Source: Streptomyces sp. NBC_01198
GTDB lineage: Bacteria > Actinomycetota > Actinomycetes > Streptomycetales > Streptomycetaceae
DNA: 64,000 bases
NCBI RefSeq assembly: GCF_036010485.1
Contig: NZ_CP108568.1
Coordinates: 2,874,001-2,938,000, forward strand
Reading direction: 5' to 3'
Part shown: one piece after another, positions 43,001 through 51,009 of the stretch
How positions within the stretch are numbered: the stretch's first letter is position 1
Layout of the letters: every line of letters begins with the position of its first letter
Notes under the pieces: generated by a model
The model's database searches: none
What the model was told of the DNA's origin: nothing
Seen by the model: only the letters and a program-made list of their open reading frames with translations
Position numbers and translations under genes: made by a program

Positions 43001-46000
43001 GTGCCGGAGTCACGAATCGCACTGCGGGAAGCCGACCGTGCCGCCGCGGAGAGGCTGTTGGCGCGGCTGGTGGCCGAGCAGGGCCCCGCGGGGGGCGGGG
43101 ACGCGCTGCTGCGGCAGGCGCGCGAGCGGTTCGACGAGATCTGCGATGCGGCCGGGGGCGAATACGTGGCCTACCAGCGGGCGTTGGAGGCCCGCGAGGC
43201 GCCGAGGGCCGCGCCCGGCGGTGTGCCGCAGGGCCGTGGCGGCGGAGCCGCGAGCAGTACGGCCGGCGGCCTGGTGGCCGGCGTGGGAGCGGCGGTCGCC
43301 TTCGGCGTCGACCTGGGCCAGGGCATCTCGCCTGGCGCCTCGCTGCTGACCGGCGCGGCGGTCGGCGCCGCCGGGGTCGCCACCCTCGGGGCCGCGGCCG
43401 CCAGGGGCCGCGCGGCCAGGAGGGCGGCGGCTCCCGAACGCGGGGCGCCGGGCGGGGCCGAGCAGTTGCGGCTGCTGTGGCTGGCGGCGCTGGAGCGCCG
43501 CGGCGTGCGGCCGTTCCTGGAGGCGGCCGGCGACCGGCGGACCGCTGCCCGGCAGAAGGAGCAGGGGAGCCCGGTGCGCCCCCCGGCGGAGGTGCCGCGC
43601 CAGCGCCGTTCCGGCGCCGACCGCAGCGCGGCGGCCCGCACCCGCTCGTTGCTGGAGCACTCCTTCGGCCAACTCCCGTCGGCGGACGGCTTCTTCACCG
43701 GCCGCACCGCCGAGATGACGCAGATCGCCCAGGCGGTGCACCAGGCCAGGGCCGCGGTCACCGTGCAGCCCACCGTGATCGTGCTGCACGGGCCGCCGGG
43801 CAGCGGCCGGACGACGCTCGCGGTGCGCGCGGCACGGCAGTTGAAGGACCAGTTCCGCGGTGCGTGCGTGGTGGACCTGCGCGGCGCGGGCGACGGCCGG
43901 GCCGCGCTGCCGGTACGGGACGCGCTGCTGCACCTGCTGAACCGGCTCGGCGCGCCGCGCGACCAGCTGCTGTTCAGGGAGCGGCAGAACCAGGAGCAGC
44001 ATCTGCGCCGGCTCAGCGACCAGTACCAGCAGCATCTGACCGGCGTGCCGGTGGTGATCGTGCTGGACGACGCCACCGACCCGGACCAGGTGCGGGCGCT
44101 GGTGCCCGAGCGGTCCGAGAGCCTGGTGCTGGTCACCGCGCGCGAGCCGCTGCCGCTGGAACTGCCGGGCGCCCGGGTGCGGCAGCTGGAGGTCGGCCCG
44201 CTGACGTCGCAGGGCGCGCAGGGGCTGCTCGACCATCTGGCGCAGGCCGCGGGGCTGCCGGGGCCCGACCCGGCGGAGGCCGAGCGGCTCGGCGGGCTGT
44301 GCGCGGGACTGCCGATAGCGCTGCGGATCGCCGGGTCGGCGCTGGCCGACCACCACGGCCCGGTCCGGCTCGCCGACGACATCGAGGTGTTCGGGCCGCG
44401 CGACCCGGTCGACCGGATCCTGGCGCTGCGCTACCACGACCTCCCGGAGCCCGACCGCCGCCTGCTGCGCCGCCTCGCGCTGGCCGGCCGGGCGAGCTTC
44501 GGCACCGCGGCGGCGTCCGCGCTGCTGGCCACCGACGACCAGGAGGCGGCCAGGCGGCTGTCGGCGCTGGCCGCGGCGGGGCTGATCGAGAACGTCCGCG
44601 GCAGCCGCTACCGGCCGCACGACCTGGTCCGCGCCTTCGCCGCCGAGCGGCTGCTGGACGAGGAGGACCCGGCGGAGCGGGCCGCGGCGCACGAGCGGCT
44701 GATCCGTTCCTATGCCGACCTCGCCAACACCGTGGTGCGGCTGGTCGAGGGCAAGACCTCCACCAGGGCCGGGCGCTTCGGGCAGCACGGCTTCTCCTCG
44801 CTGGAGCCGGCGCTGCGCTGGCTGGACGAGGAGTCCAGCTTCATCACCGCCGCGCTGCGCGAGACCGAGGGCGTCGACCGGGCGGCGGTCCAGGCGCTGC
44901 TGGGCGCGCTGTGCGACTACTGCCTGCTGCGCGGCGACCTCTACCGGCTGGGCGAGATCAGCGAGATGGCGCAGGCCCAGCAGGTGCGGCAGCAGAAGTC
45001 CGGCCCGGACGAGGACCGTTCGGTGCTGGTGCGCTCGGTGCAGTGGCGAACCGGCATCGCGGCACGGCAGTTGGGCGAGCTGGACAAGTCCAGGTCGACG
45101 CTGAGCACGGTGGTGGACCTCTACTTCGAGGCGCAGCACCCGGCGGGCGCGGCCCGCGCGCTGGACAGCCTCGGCATCACCTTGCACCAGCAGGGCAACC
45201 TGCGGGAGGCGGAGGTCAAGCTGCGGGAGGCGCTGGAGATCCAGACGGCACCCGAGCTGGAGGAGGACCGCGCCTGGACCATGCACGCGCTGGCCGCGGT
45301 GCTGCGCGACAGGGGGCAGCTCGGCAGCGCGCTGGAGCTGCTGCGGGAGTCGCTGGCGCTGCACCGGGCCAACGAGAGCGTGCAGGGCGAGGCGTGGGCG
45401 CACCTCCAGCTGGGCCAGGTGTATCTGCGGGTCGGCCGGCTCGACGAGGGCGAGGCGGAGCTGCGGGCGGCCGGCCAGTCGTACGCGCTGGCCCGCGATC
45501 CGCGCGGCACCGCCTGGACGATGACCCAGCTGGCCAGGGCCCGGCTGCTGGGCGGCGAGCCCCGCGAGGCGGCCCGCGACCTGGACGAGGCGGTGCAGCG
45601 GCACCGGGCCAGCGAGGACGCCCGCGGCGAGGCGTGGACGCTGTACTACCTGGGGCAGGCGCTGGAGGAGTGCGGGGACACCGACGCGGCGCTGCGCACG
45701 CTGGAGCGGTCGCGCACGATGTTCTCCCGGATGCGGGACGTCTACGGTCTGGCCTGCGCCCGGCACCACTCGGCGCGGGTCACCAGGGACCAGCGCGCCG
45801 CCAGCACCGGGAACCTGCGCAACAGCGGCTTCGCCCGGCAGTTGCTGCAGGACGCCAGGCAGGACTTCCGGCGGATCGGTGTGGAGCACGGCGAGGCGTG
45901 GTCGTGCGTGGAGCTGGCGGTGATCGACGCGGGCAACGAGCGGGTGACGGAGGCGCTGGCGCTGCTGGAGGAGGCCTACCAGCTCTTCGCCGGGCTCGGC

Positions 46001-46294
46001 GACCGGCGCGGGCAGGACTGGGCGTCCTTCCTGCGCGCCACCCTGCTGCCGCTGGCGCCCGCGGCGCCCGGGTCCGACCCGGCCGAGGGCGTACGGCAGG
46101 CGCTGGGGCTGCTGCGCGGCCTCACCGTCGGCGACGCGTATCCGGGGCGCGACCCGGACCTGGACGAGTACGCGGCCGCCTACGCGCTGCTGCTCGAACG
46201 GGGGTCGGCCGCGCCGGGCGGCCCCTGGGAGGCCTGGCGGCTGGGCATGACCCCGACCCGTCCGGCCCGCATGGTGATGTCCCTCCCCCTGTGA
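43001..46294 (+). CDS. STAND-type NTPase with TPR repeats
   Basis: A 1097-residue signal-transduction NTPase. Residues 1-70 are helical; 85-135 contain two hydrophobic Gly/Ala stretches that may be membrane hairpins. The NB-ARC-like NTPase has Walker A GPPGSGRTT at 264-272, with Arg in place of the usual Lys, Walker B VVIVLDDA at 351-358, and GLCAGLPIALRIAGSAL with the 'GLPLA' motif. A winged-helix part follows (YHDLPEPDRRLLRRLALAG). From about 600 to 1000 tetratricopeptide repeats run (GAARALDSLGITLHQQGNLREA, GEAWAHLQLGQVYLRVGRLDEG, GEAWTLYYLGQALEECGDTDAA). GTG 43001 follows GGAGG. Close relatives appear conserved beside mca in Streptomyces. The ligand and output are unknown. Confidence 0.88.
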   Translation: MPESRIALREADRAAAERLLARLVAEQGPAGGGDALLRQARERFDEICDAAGGEYVAYQRALEAREAPRAAPGGVPQGRGGGAASSTAGGLVAGVGAAVAFGVDLGQGISPGASLLTGAAVGAAGVATLGAAAARGRAARRAAAPERGAPGGAEQLRLLWLAALERRGVRPFLEAAGDRRTAARQKEQGSPVRPPAEVPRQRRSGADRSAAARTRSLLEHSFGQLPSADGFFTGRTAEMTQIAQAVHQARAAVTVQPTVIVLHGPPGSGRTTLAVRAARQLKDQFRGACVVDLRGAGDGRAALPVRDALLHLLNRLGAPRDQLLFRERQNQEQHLRRLSDQYQQHLTGVPVVIVLDDATDPDQVRALVPERSESLVLVTAREPLPLELPGARVRQLEVGPLTSQGAQGLLDHLAQAAGLPGPDPAEAERLGGLCAGLPIALRIAGSALADHHGPVRLADDIEVFGPRDPVDRILALRYHDLPEPDRRLLRRLALAGRASFGTAAASALLATDDQEAARRLSALAAAGLIENVRGSRYRPHDLVRAFAAERLLDEEDPAERAAAHERLIRSYADLANTVVRLVEGKTSTRAGRFGQHGFSSLEPALRWLDEESSFITAALRETEGVDRAAVQALLGALCDYCLLRGDLYRLGEISEMAQAQQVRQQKSGPDEDRSVLVRSVQWRTGIAARQLGELDKSRSTLSTVVDLYFEAQHPAGAARALDSLGITLHQQGNLREAEVKLREALEIQTAPELEEDRAWTMHALAAVLRDRGQLGSALELLRESLALHRANESVQGEAWAHLQLGQVYLRVGRLDEGEAELRAAGQSYALARDPRGTAWTMTQLARARLLGGEPREAARDLDEAVQRHRASEDARGEAWTLYYLGQALEECGDTDAALRTLERSRTMFSRMRDVYGLACARHHSARVTRDQRAASTGNLRNSGFARQLLQDARQDFRRIGVEHGEAWSCVELAVIDAGNERVTEALALLEEAYQLFAGLGDRRGQDWASFLRATLLPLAPAAPGSDPAEGVRQALGLLRGLTVGDAYPGRDPDLDEYAAAYALLLERGSAAPGGPWEAWRLGMTPTRPARMVMSLPL

Positions 46295-46408
46295 CGCCGG
46301 CGCTCCCCCCGGGGCGGCGCGGCCGGACCAGGGCGCGGGTCGGCGCGCTCCCGGGCCGGGTGGGCCACGTGAGAGCGGGGTGCCGCCCCGGGGCGGCGGC
46401 GGGCGGGG

Positions 46409-46639
46409 TCAGGACCCGTGGGTGGTGGGGTCAGCGGTGGGGCGCTCGGGCGCCCCGGCTTCCGGCTGCTCCTCGAAGTCGATCTTCTTCATCTGCTTGC
46501 CCATGTTCTTCATGAGCATCCAGAGTCCGAAGGCGAGCACAGCGAAGATCACGAATCCGAGGAGCCCCGGCGTCACCTTGTCCTGGTTCACCTCGGCGAG
46601 GGAGACCAGCGGGCGTCCGAAGGCTTGGGTTGCTGTCAC
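46409..46639 (-). CDS. small single-span membrane protein next to mca
   Basis: A 76-residue protein starting at GTG 46639. One membrane helix, GLLGFVIFAVLAFGLWMLM (about 27-45), is followed by a basic KNMGKQMKKID and a Pro/Glu tail. The conserved part VTPGLLGFVIF...ALWLLMKSM recurs in Streptomyces as a tiny partner of mca. Function unknown. It begins 14 bases after the mca stop and is likely co-transcribed. Confidence 0.8.
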   Translation of the reverse strand: MTATQAFGRPLVSLAEVNQDKVTPGLLGFVIFAVLAFGLWMLMKNMGKQMKKIDFEEQPEAGAPERPTADPTTHGS

Positions 46640-46653
46640 ACCCCCATTGTCGC

Positions 46654-47526
46654 CTAGGCCTCGCGGATGCCCGCAAAGAGGTCGTCCTCCGGCAGCGAGA
46701 CGTCCACCCGGGTCTTCGCGAGCTCGTAGTCCTCGGTCGGCCAGACCTCGCGCTGGAGGTCCATCGGGACCCGGAACCAGCCGCCCTCGGGGTCGATCTG
46801 GGTGGCGTGCGCGATGAGCGCCTTGTCCCGGATCTCGAAGAAGTCGGCGCACGGCACATGGGTGGAGATGTTGCGCTCCGGGCGGGCGAACTCCTCCCAG
46901 CGCTTGAGCCATTCGCCGTAGGGCGACTCCAGGCCGCGGGCCTCGATCGCCTCGTGCAGCGCGAGGGTGCGGGCCTTGTTGAAGCCCTGGTTGTAGTAGA
47001 GCTTCAGCGGCGTCCACGGCTCGCCGGCCTCCGGATACCGCTCCGGGTCGCCGGCGGCCTCGAAGGCCACCATGGAGATCTTGTGGGTCATGATGTGGTC
47101 GGGGTGCGGGTAGCCGCCGTTCTCGTCGTAGGTGGTGATCACCTGCGGCTTGAACTCGCGGATCAGCTTCACCAGCGCGCCGGCCGCCTCGTCGACGTCC
47201 TGCAGCCCGAAGCAGCCCTCGGGCAGCGGCGGCAGCGGGTCGCCCTCGGGCAGTCCGGAGTCCACGAAGCCCAGCCAGGCCTGCTTGACGCCCAGGATCT
47301 CCCTGGCCTCGTCCATCTCCCTGGCCCGTACCTCGTGGATGTGCTCCTCGATGTACGCGTCGCCCTGGAGCTTGGGGTTGAGCACCGAGCCCCGCTCGCC
47401 GCCGGTGCAGGTGGCCACCAGTACGTCCACCCCTTCTGACACGTACTTGGCCATGGTGGCGGCACCCTTGCTCGACTCGTCGTCGGGGTGAGCGTGTACG
47501 GCCATCAGTCGAAGCTGCTCAGTCAA
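46654..47526 (-). CDS. mca: mycothiol conjugate amidase
   Basis: A 290-residue zinc amidase of the LmbE/MshB family that cleaves mycothiol S-conjugates into a mercapturic acid and GlcN-Ins. This is the key step of thiol-dependent detoxification in actinomycetes. The metal site is HAHPDDESSKGA with Asp/Glu, and the third ligand His is in GGYPHPDHIMTHK. ATCTGGERGSVLNP and LGFVDSGLPEGDPLPP are family blocks. TTG 47526 is chosen: GAGGAC lies at correct spacing and the encoded TEQLRLMAVHAHPDD matches the usual start. A SigR-type promoter lies upstream. Confidence 0.93.
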   Translation of the reverse strand: MTEQLRLMAVHAHPDDESSKGAATMAKYVSEGVDVLVATCTGGERGSVLNPKLQGDAYIEEHIHEVRAREMDEAREILGVKQAWLGFVDSGLPEGDPLPPLPEGCFGLQDVDEAAGALVKLIREFKPQVITTYDENGGYPHPDHIMTHKISMVAFEAAGDPERYPEAGEPWTPLKLYYNQGFNKARTLALHEAIEARGLESPYGEWLKRWEEFARPERNISTHVPCADFFEIRDKALIAHATQIDPEGGWFRVPMDLQREVWPTEDYELAKTRVDVSLPEDDLFAGIREA

Positions 47527-47610
47527 GGCTGGTGTCCTCAAAGTCCCGTTGGTTCCCGCTATTGGTTCAGGTGCCCCCTCGGTGGGCGCAGGGAGCACGC
47601 CTTCTATAGT

Positions 47611-47636
47611 GACCGAGCGAGGGGACGAATAATTCC
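47611..47636 (-). promoter_or_regulatory. SigR-type promoter of mca
   Basis: On the minus strand GGAAT (47636-47632), 18 bases, then GTC (47613-47611) approach the SigR consensus GGAAT-N18-GTT. SigR, the thiol-oxidation sigma factor, is known to control mca in Streptomyces coelicolor. The leader to TTG 47526 would be about 78 bases. Confidence 0.6.
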
Positions 47637-47662
47637 GCGGTCAGTGAACGGGAGGAACGATC

Positions 47663-48085
47663 ATGGCGGCTGTACAGGCCGGTCCACAGAACTCCCCGCC
47701 CGCCGGCCGCTACGGGCCGGACGCGGACGCCCGCGCCGACCGCAAGCTGCGGATCGCCGCCGTCGTGACGGGCGTGCTGATCGCGGCGGGTATCGGCTGG
47801 TACGGCTACGACTCGCTGGCCGGCGACAAGGTCAGCGGCCAGGTGGTGGCGTTCCAGGCGGTCTCCGACCAGGCGCTGCAGATCCACCTGGAGGTCCACA
47901 AGGGCGCCGGCGCCGTCGCGGTGTGCACGGTGCGCTCGGTGGGCAGCGACCACGCCGAGGTGGGCCGCAAGGACGTACGCCTCGCCCAGCACGGCGAGCA
48001 GATCGACACCGTCGTCACGGTGCGCACCACCGCCCGCGGCGAGACCGGCGAACTGGTCGGCTGCAGCGCGGCGCCCCGCGGCTGA
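47663..48085 (+). CDS. DUF4307 membrane protein
   Basis: A 140-residue protein: cytoplasmic N-terminus with GRYGPDADARADRKLR, one helix (IAAVVTGVLIAAGIGWYGY, 31-49), then an extracytoplasmic beta domain (VSGQVVAFQAVSDQALQIHLEV, VCTVRSVGSDHAEVGRKDV). This is the DUF4307 pattern, restricted to actinobacteria and usually divergent from mca, as here. Function is unknown. GGGAGGAACGATC precedes the ATG. Confidence 0.88.
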   Translation: MAAVQAGPQNSPPAGRYGPDADARADRKLRIAAVVTGVLIAAGIGWYGYDSLAGDKVSGQVVAFQAVSDQALQIHLEVHKGAGAVAVCTVRSVGSDHAEVGRKDVRLAQHGEQIDTVVTVRTTARGETGELVGCSAAPRG

Positions 48086-48245
48086 CCTGCCCGGCGCCCG
48101 CCCGGCACCCGAGCCCTTTCCCGAGGTCGGCGCGGCCCGCGCCGTACCCGCCCCCGTCATACGCCGGTAATTGTTAGGCTCGTGGTTTCGTCCCGGCTAC
48201 CGGTGGCAATGCAGTTCTTCACGACAGTACCGACGAGGAGCACCT

Positions 48246-48743
48246 GTGACCCAGACCAGCGACAACGTCACCTGGCTGACCCAGGCGGCGTACGACCAGC
48301 TCAGGGCCGAGCTGGAGCATCTGTCTGGTCCGGCGCGCGCCGAGATCGTCGCCAAGATCGAGGAAGCCCGCCAGGAAGGCGATCTCAAGGAGAACGCCGG
48401 CTATCACGCGGCGCGTGAGGACCAGGGCAAGCTGGAGCTGCGCATCCGGCAGCTGAACCAGATCCTGGAGTCCGCCAAGGTCGGCGAGGCCCCGGCGGAC
48501 GACGGCGTGGTGGCTCCCGGCATGGTCGTCACGATCGCCTTCGACGGCGACCCCGACGACACCACGACCTTCCTGCTCGGCTCCCGTGAGGGCATCTCCA
48601 GCGACCTGGAGACGTATTCGCCGCAGTCCCCGCTGGGCCGCGGTGTGGCCGGCAAGCGGACCGGCGACGACGCCACGTACGAGCTGCCGAACGGCAAGAG
48701 CGCGTCGGTGAAGATCCTCGACGTCAAGCCTTATCAGGGCTGA
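48246..48743 (+). CDS. greA: transcription elongation factor GreA
   Basis: A 165-residue cleavage factor that rescues backtracked RNA polymerase. The N-terminal coiled coil has TWLTQAAYDQLRAELEHL, the acidic tip region ARQEGDLKENAGYHAAREDQ, and RIRQLNQILESAKV. The C-terminal FKBP-like domain contains GMVVTIAFDGDPDDTTTFLLG, SPQSPLGRGVAGKRTGD and ASVKILDVKPY. The tip acidic residues (D/E in EGDLKENA) that hold the catalytic metal are present. GTG 48246 follows GAGGAG. Confidence 0.95.
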   Translation: MTQTSDNVTWLTQAAYDQLRAELEHLSGPARAEIVAKIEEARQEGDLKENAGYHAAREDQGKLELRIRQLNQILESAKVGEAPADDGVVAPGMVVTIAFDGDPDDTTTFLLGSREGISSDLETYSPQSPLGRGVAGKRTGDDATYELPNGKSASVKILDVKPYQG

Positions 48744-48759
48744 GCCCCCGGGCACGGAC

Positions 48760-48789
48760 GAGCCCCCGGCGGAGGACCGCCGGGGGCTC
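48760..48789. terminator. greA terminator, bidirectional
   Basis: A 13-bp perfect stem (48760-48772 with 48777-48789) with a 4-base loop lies 17 bases after greA and 23 before the convergent permease stop. Confidence 0.88.
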
Positions 48790-48811
48790 GCTGCGTAGCA
48801 GGACCGGGCCG

Positions 48812-49669
48812 TCAGGCCGTCGCCGAGCGGTACTTGCGGACCGCCAGGGTGCGGAAGACCACGATGATGACCACCGACCAGGCCAGCGACGCCCACACCG
48901 GGTGCTGCATCGGCCAGGCGTCGGACTGGACCACGCCGGGGTTGCCGAACAGCACCCGGCCGGCCTGGACGGTGGCGCTGAACGGGTTCCACTCGGCGAC
49001 GTGCCGCAGCCACGGCGTCATGTTCTGCGGCGAGACGAACGCGTTGGACACGAAGGTCACCGGGAAGAGCCAGATCAGGCCGCCGGAGGTGGCCGCCTCA
49101 GGGCTCCGCACCGACAGGCCGATCAGCGCGCCGATCCAGGAGAAGGCGTAGCCCAGCAGGAGCAGCAGCGCGAAGGCGGCGAACATCTTCGGGACGCCGT
49201 GGTGGATCCGCCAGCCGACCAGCAGGCCGACGCAGGCCAGCACCACCACGGTCAGCGCCGTTTGCACCAGGTCGGCGAGGGTGCGGCCGGTGAGCACCGC
49301 GCCACGGGACATCGGCAGCGAGCGGAACCGGTCGATCAGGCCCTTGCTCATGTCGTCCGCGATGCCGGCGCCGGCGCCCGCGGTGGCGAAGGTGACGGTC
49401 TGCGCGAAGATGCCGGCCATCAGGAACTCGCGGTAGGCGCGGGCGTCGAAGGTGCCGCCGACGTTGACGGACCCGCCGAAGACGTAGCTGAACAGCACCA
49501 CGAACATGATCGGCTGGATCAGCCCGAAGATCACGACCTCGGGGATGCGCATCATCCGCAGCAGATTGCGCTTGGCGACCACCAGCGAGTCGTGCGCGGA
49601 CTGGATGACGCCGCCACGGGCGTGCGGCGCCTGGGTCGGCTGCGGCGGGGTCTGGGTCACGGTCGTCAT
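48812..49669 (-). CDS. ABC-2 type transporter permease (DrrB-like)
   Basis: A 285-residue permease with six helices. The start SLVVAKRNLLRMMRIPEVVIFGLIQPIMFVVLFSYVFGG is typical of DrrB/NodJ daunorubicin-resistance type permeases. AGAGIADDMSKGLIDRFRSLPMSRGAVLTGRTLADL is the conserved ABC-2 cytoplasmic motif (residues 100-135). Together with the ATPase upstream (ATGA overlap) it should export a hydrophobic drug, lipid or polymer. Confidence 0.93.
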   Translation of the reverse strand: MTTVTQTPPQPTQAPHARGGVIQSAHDSLVVAKRNLLRMMRIPEVVIFGLIQPIMFVVLFSYVFGGSVNVGGTFDARAYREFLMAGIFAQTVTFATAGAGAGIADDMSKGLIDRFRSLPMSRGAVLTGRTLADLVQTALTVVVLACVGLLVGWRIHHGVPKMFAAFALLLLLGYAFSWIGALIGLSVRSPEAATSGGLIWLFPVTFVSNAFVSPQNMTPWLRHVAEWNPFSATVQAGRVLFGNPGVVQSDAWPMQHPVWASLAWSVVIIVVFRTLAVRKYRSATA

Positions 49670-50784
49670 TTGACGGCCCCCTCGGCGTCGTCGGCGTCCT
49701 TGTCGTGCTTGTCGTGCTTGTCGTGCTTCGCGTCCTTGGCGTCCTTGGCGTCCTTGGCGTCCTTGGCGTCCTTGGCGTCCTTGGCGGACCCGCCCGCCCC
49801 TTCGCCGCCGGCGCCGCCGTCCTCGTCGTCGCCGGTCGCCGCCGCCTCGGCCGCGTGGCCGGTGAGCGAGATGAAGACGTCGTCCAGGGTGGGGCGGCGC
49901 AGGCCGATGTCGTCGATCTCGATGCCGCCGGCGTCGAGGTCGCGGATCACCTCGGCGAGCAGCTTGGCGCCGCCGGTCACCGGGACGGTGATCTTGCGGG
50001 TGTGCTGCTCGATCTTGACCTCGCCCTTGCCGTGCGCGGCCATCGCGCGGGCCGCGTCCTCGATCCGGTCCCGCTCGTGCACCACGACCTCGACGCGCTC
50101 GCCGCCGGTCTGCGCCTTGAGCTGGTCGGAGGTGCCGCGGGCGATGACCTTGCCGTGGTCGATGACGCAGATGTCGTGGGCGAGGTGGTCGGCCTCCTCC
50201 AGATACTGCGTGGTGAGCAGCAACGTGGTGCCGCCCGCGACCAGTTCCTGGATGACCTCCCACAGCTGCTGCCGGTTGCGCGGGTCGAGCCCGGTGGTGG
50301 GCTCGTCCATGAACATCACCGGCGGGCTGACCACCAGCGCGGCGGCCAGGTCGAGCCGGCGGCGCATACCGCCGGAGTAGGTCTTGGAGATCCGGTTGGC
50401 GGCGTCGGCGAGGTTGAAGCGCTCCAGCAGCTCGTCGGCCCGCTTGCGGGCGGCCTTGGCGCTGAGCTGGTAGAGCTCGCCGACCATCTGGATGTTCTCG
50501 CGGCCGGTGAGGAACTCGTCCACGGCGGCGAACTGGCCCGACAGGCCGATGTGCCTGCGGACCTCGTTGGGGTGCTTGAGCACGTCGATGCCCGCGACGG
50601 TGGCCCTGCCGCTGTCCGGCTGCAGAAGTGTGGTCAGCACCCGGACGGCGGTGGTCTTGCCCGCCCCGTTGGGCCCGAGCAAACCGAGGACCGTGCCCTC
50701 CGGCACGTCAAGGTCCACTCCCCCCAGTGCCCTGACATCGCCGAAGGTCTTGACCAGACCTTCGGCATAGATGGCGCCCGGCAT
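49666..50784 (-). CDS. ABC-2 exporter ATPase (DrrA-like) with repetitive charged tail
   Basis: A 372-residue ATPase. Walker A GPNGAGKTT (about 38-46), Q-loop GLSGQFAAVDEFLTG, signature YSGGMRRRLDLAAAL, Walker B PPVMFMDEPTTGLDP and switch LLTTQYLEEAD. The region 220-310 is the DrrA C-terminal domain (ERVEVVVHERDRIEDAAR, LRRPTLDDVFISLTGH). After residue 320 the tail is low complexity: AKD repeated about six times, then HDK three times. ATG 50784 is chosen from the family start. Promoter palindromes lie upstream. Confidence 0.93.
   Translation of the reverse strand: MPGAIYAEGLVKTFGDVRALGGVDLDVPEGTVLGLLGPNGAGKTTAVRVLTTLLQPDSGRATVAGIDVLKHPNEVRRHIGLSGQFAAVDEFLTGRENIQMVGELYQLSAKAARKRADELLERFNLADAANRISKTYSGGMRRRLDLAAALVVSPPVMFMDEPTTGLDPRNRQQLWEVIQELVAGGTTLLLTTQYLEEADHLAHDICVIDHGKVIARGTSDQLKAQTGGERVEVVVHERDRIEDAARAMAAHGKGEVKIEQHTRKITVPVTGGAKLLAEVIRDLDAGGIEIDDIGLRRPTLDDVFISLTGHAAEAAATGDDEDGGAGGEGAGGSAKDAKDAKDAKDAKDAKDAKHDKHDKHDKDADDAEGAVK
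49701..49793 (-). repeat. 9-bp tandem repeats in the DrrA-like gene
   Basis: Three copies of TGTCGTGCT (49701-49727) and seven copies of CGTCCTTGG (49731-49793) stand nearly back to back. They encode HDK and KDA repeats. Repeat number can vary without changing the frame since the unit is nine bases. Confidence 0.9.
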
Positions 50785-50909
50785 TTTTTCGCTCCCGTCC
50801 GTTGCTTCGCTGTGTGCTGTTACGGCTGTACGACTGGTCGGCCCGCCGAAACTCATCGGCCGATGATCGCCGGATACCCCGCCGTTTTGCGAACGCTTTA
50901 CCGGGCACC

Positions 50910-50954
50910 CTCGCGATATGCCGCGAGAATGCCAGACGCGATATATCGCGTCAA
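50910..50954 (-). promoter_or_regulatory. palindromic operators and promoter of the ABC-2 operon
   Basis: GACGCGATATATCGCGTC (50935-50952) is a perfect 18-bp palindrome. CTCGCG-ATATGC-CGCGAG (50910-50927) is a related inverted repeat. The first overlaps a minus-strand -35 TTGACG (50954-50949); CATTCT 17 bases further on is a possible -10. The arrangement suggests a repressor with two sites. Palindromes of this TCGCGATATATCGCGA type are common for PadR-like regulators, but no regulator gene is adjacent. Confidence 0.65.
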
Positions 50955-51009
50955 CCCGCCGGACGGCCACGGCCACGGGTACGGGTACGGCCGCCGCACC
51001 CGCCGTCCG

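Noticed and set aside
46382..46397. A 16-bp GC palindrome between the STAND gene and the small membrane-protein gene.
   Set aside because: It has no loop or T-tract and is too GC-biased to call a terminator with confidence.
42904..46515. A 1203-residue plus-strand frame overlapping the STAND gene in another frame.
   Set aside because: Arg/Gly/Ala-rich low-complexity translation, without motifs or ribosome site; the STAND frame has Walker and TPR motifs.
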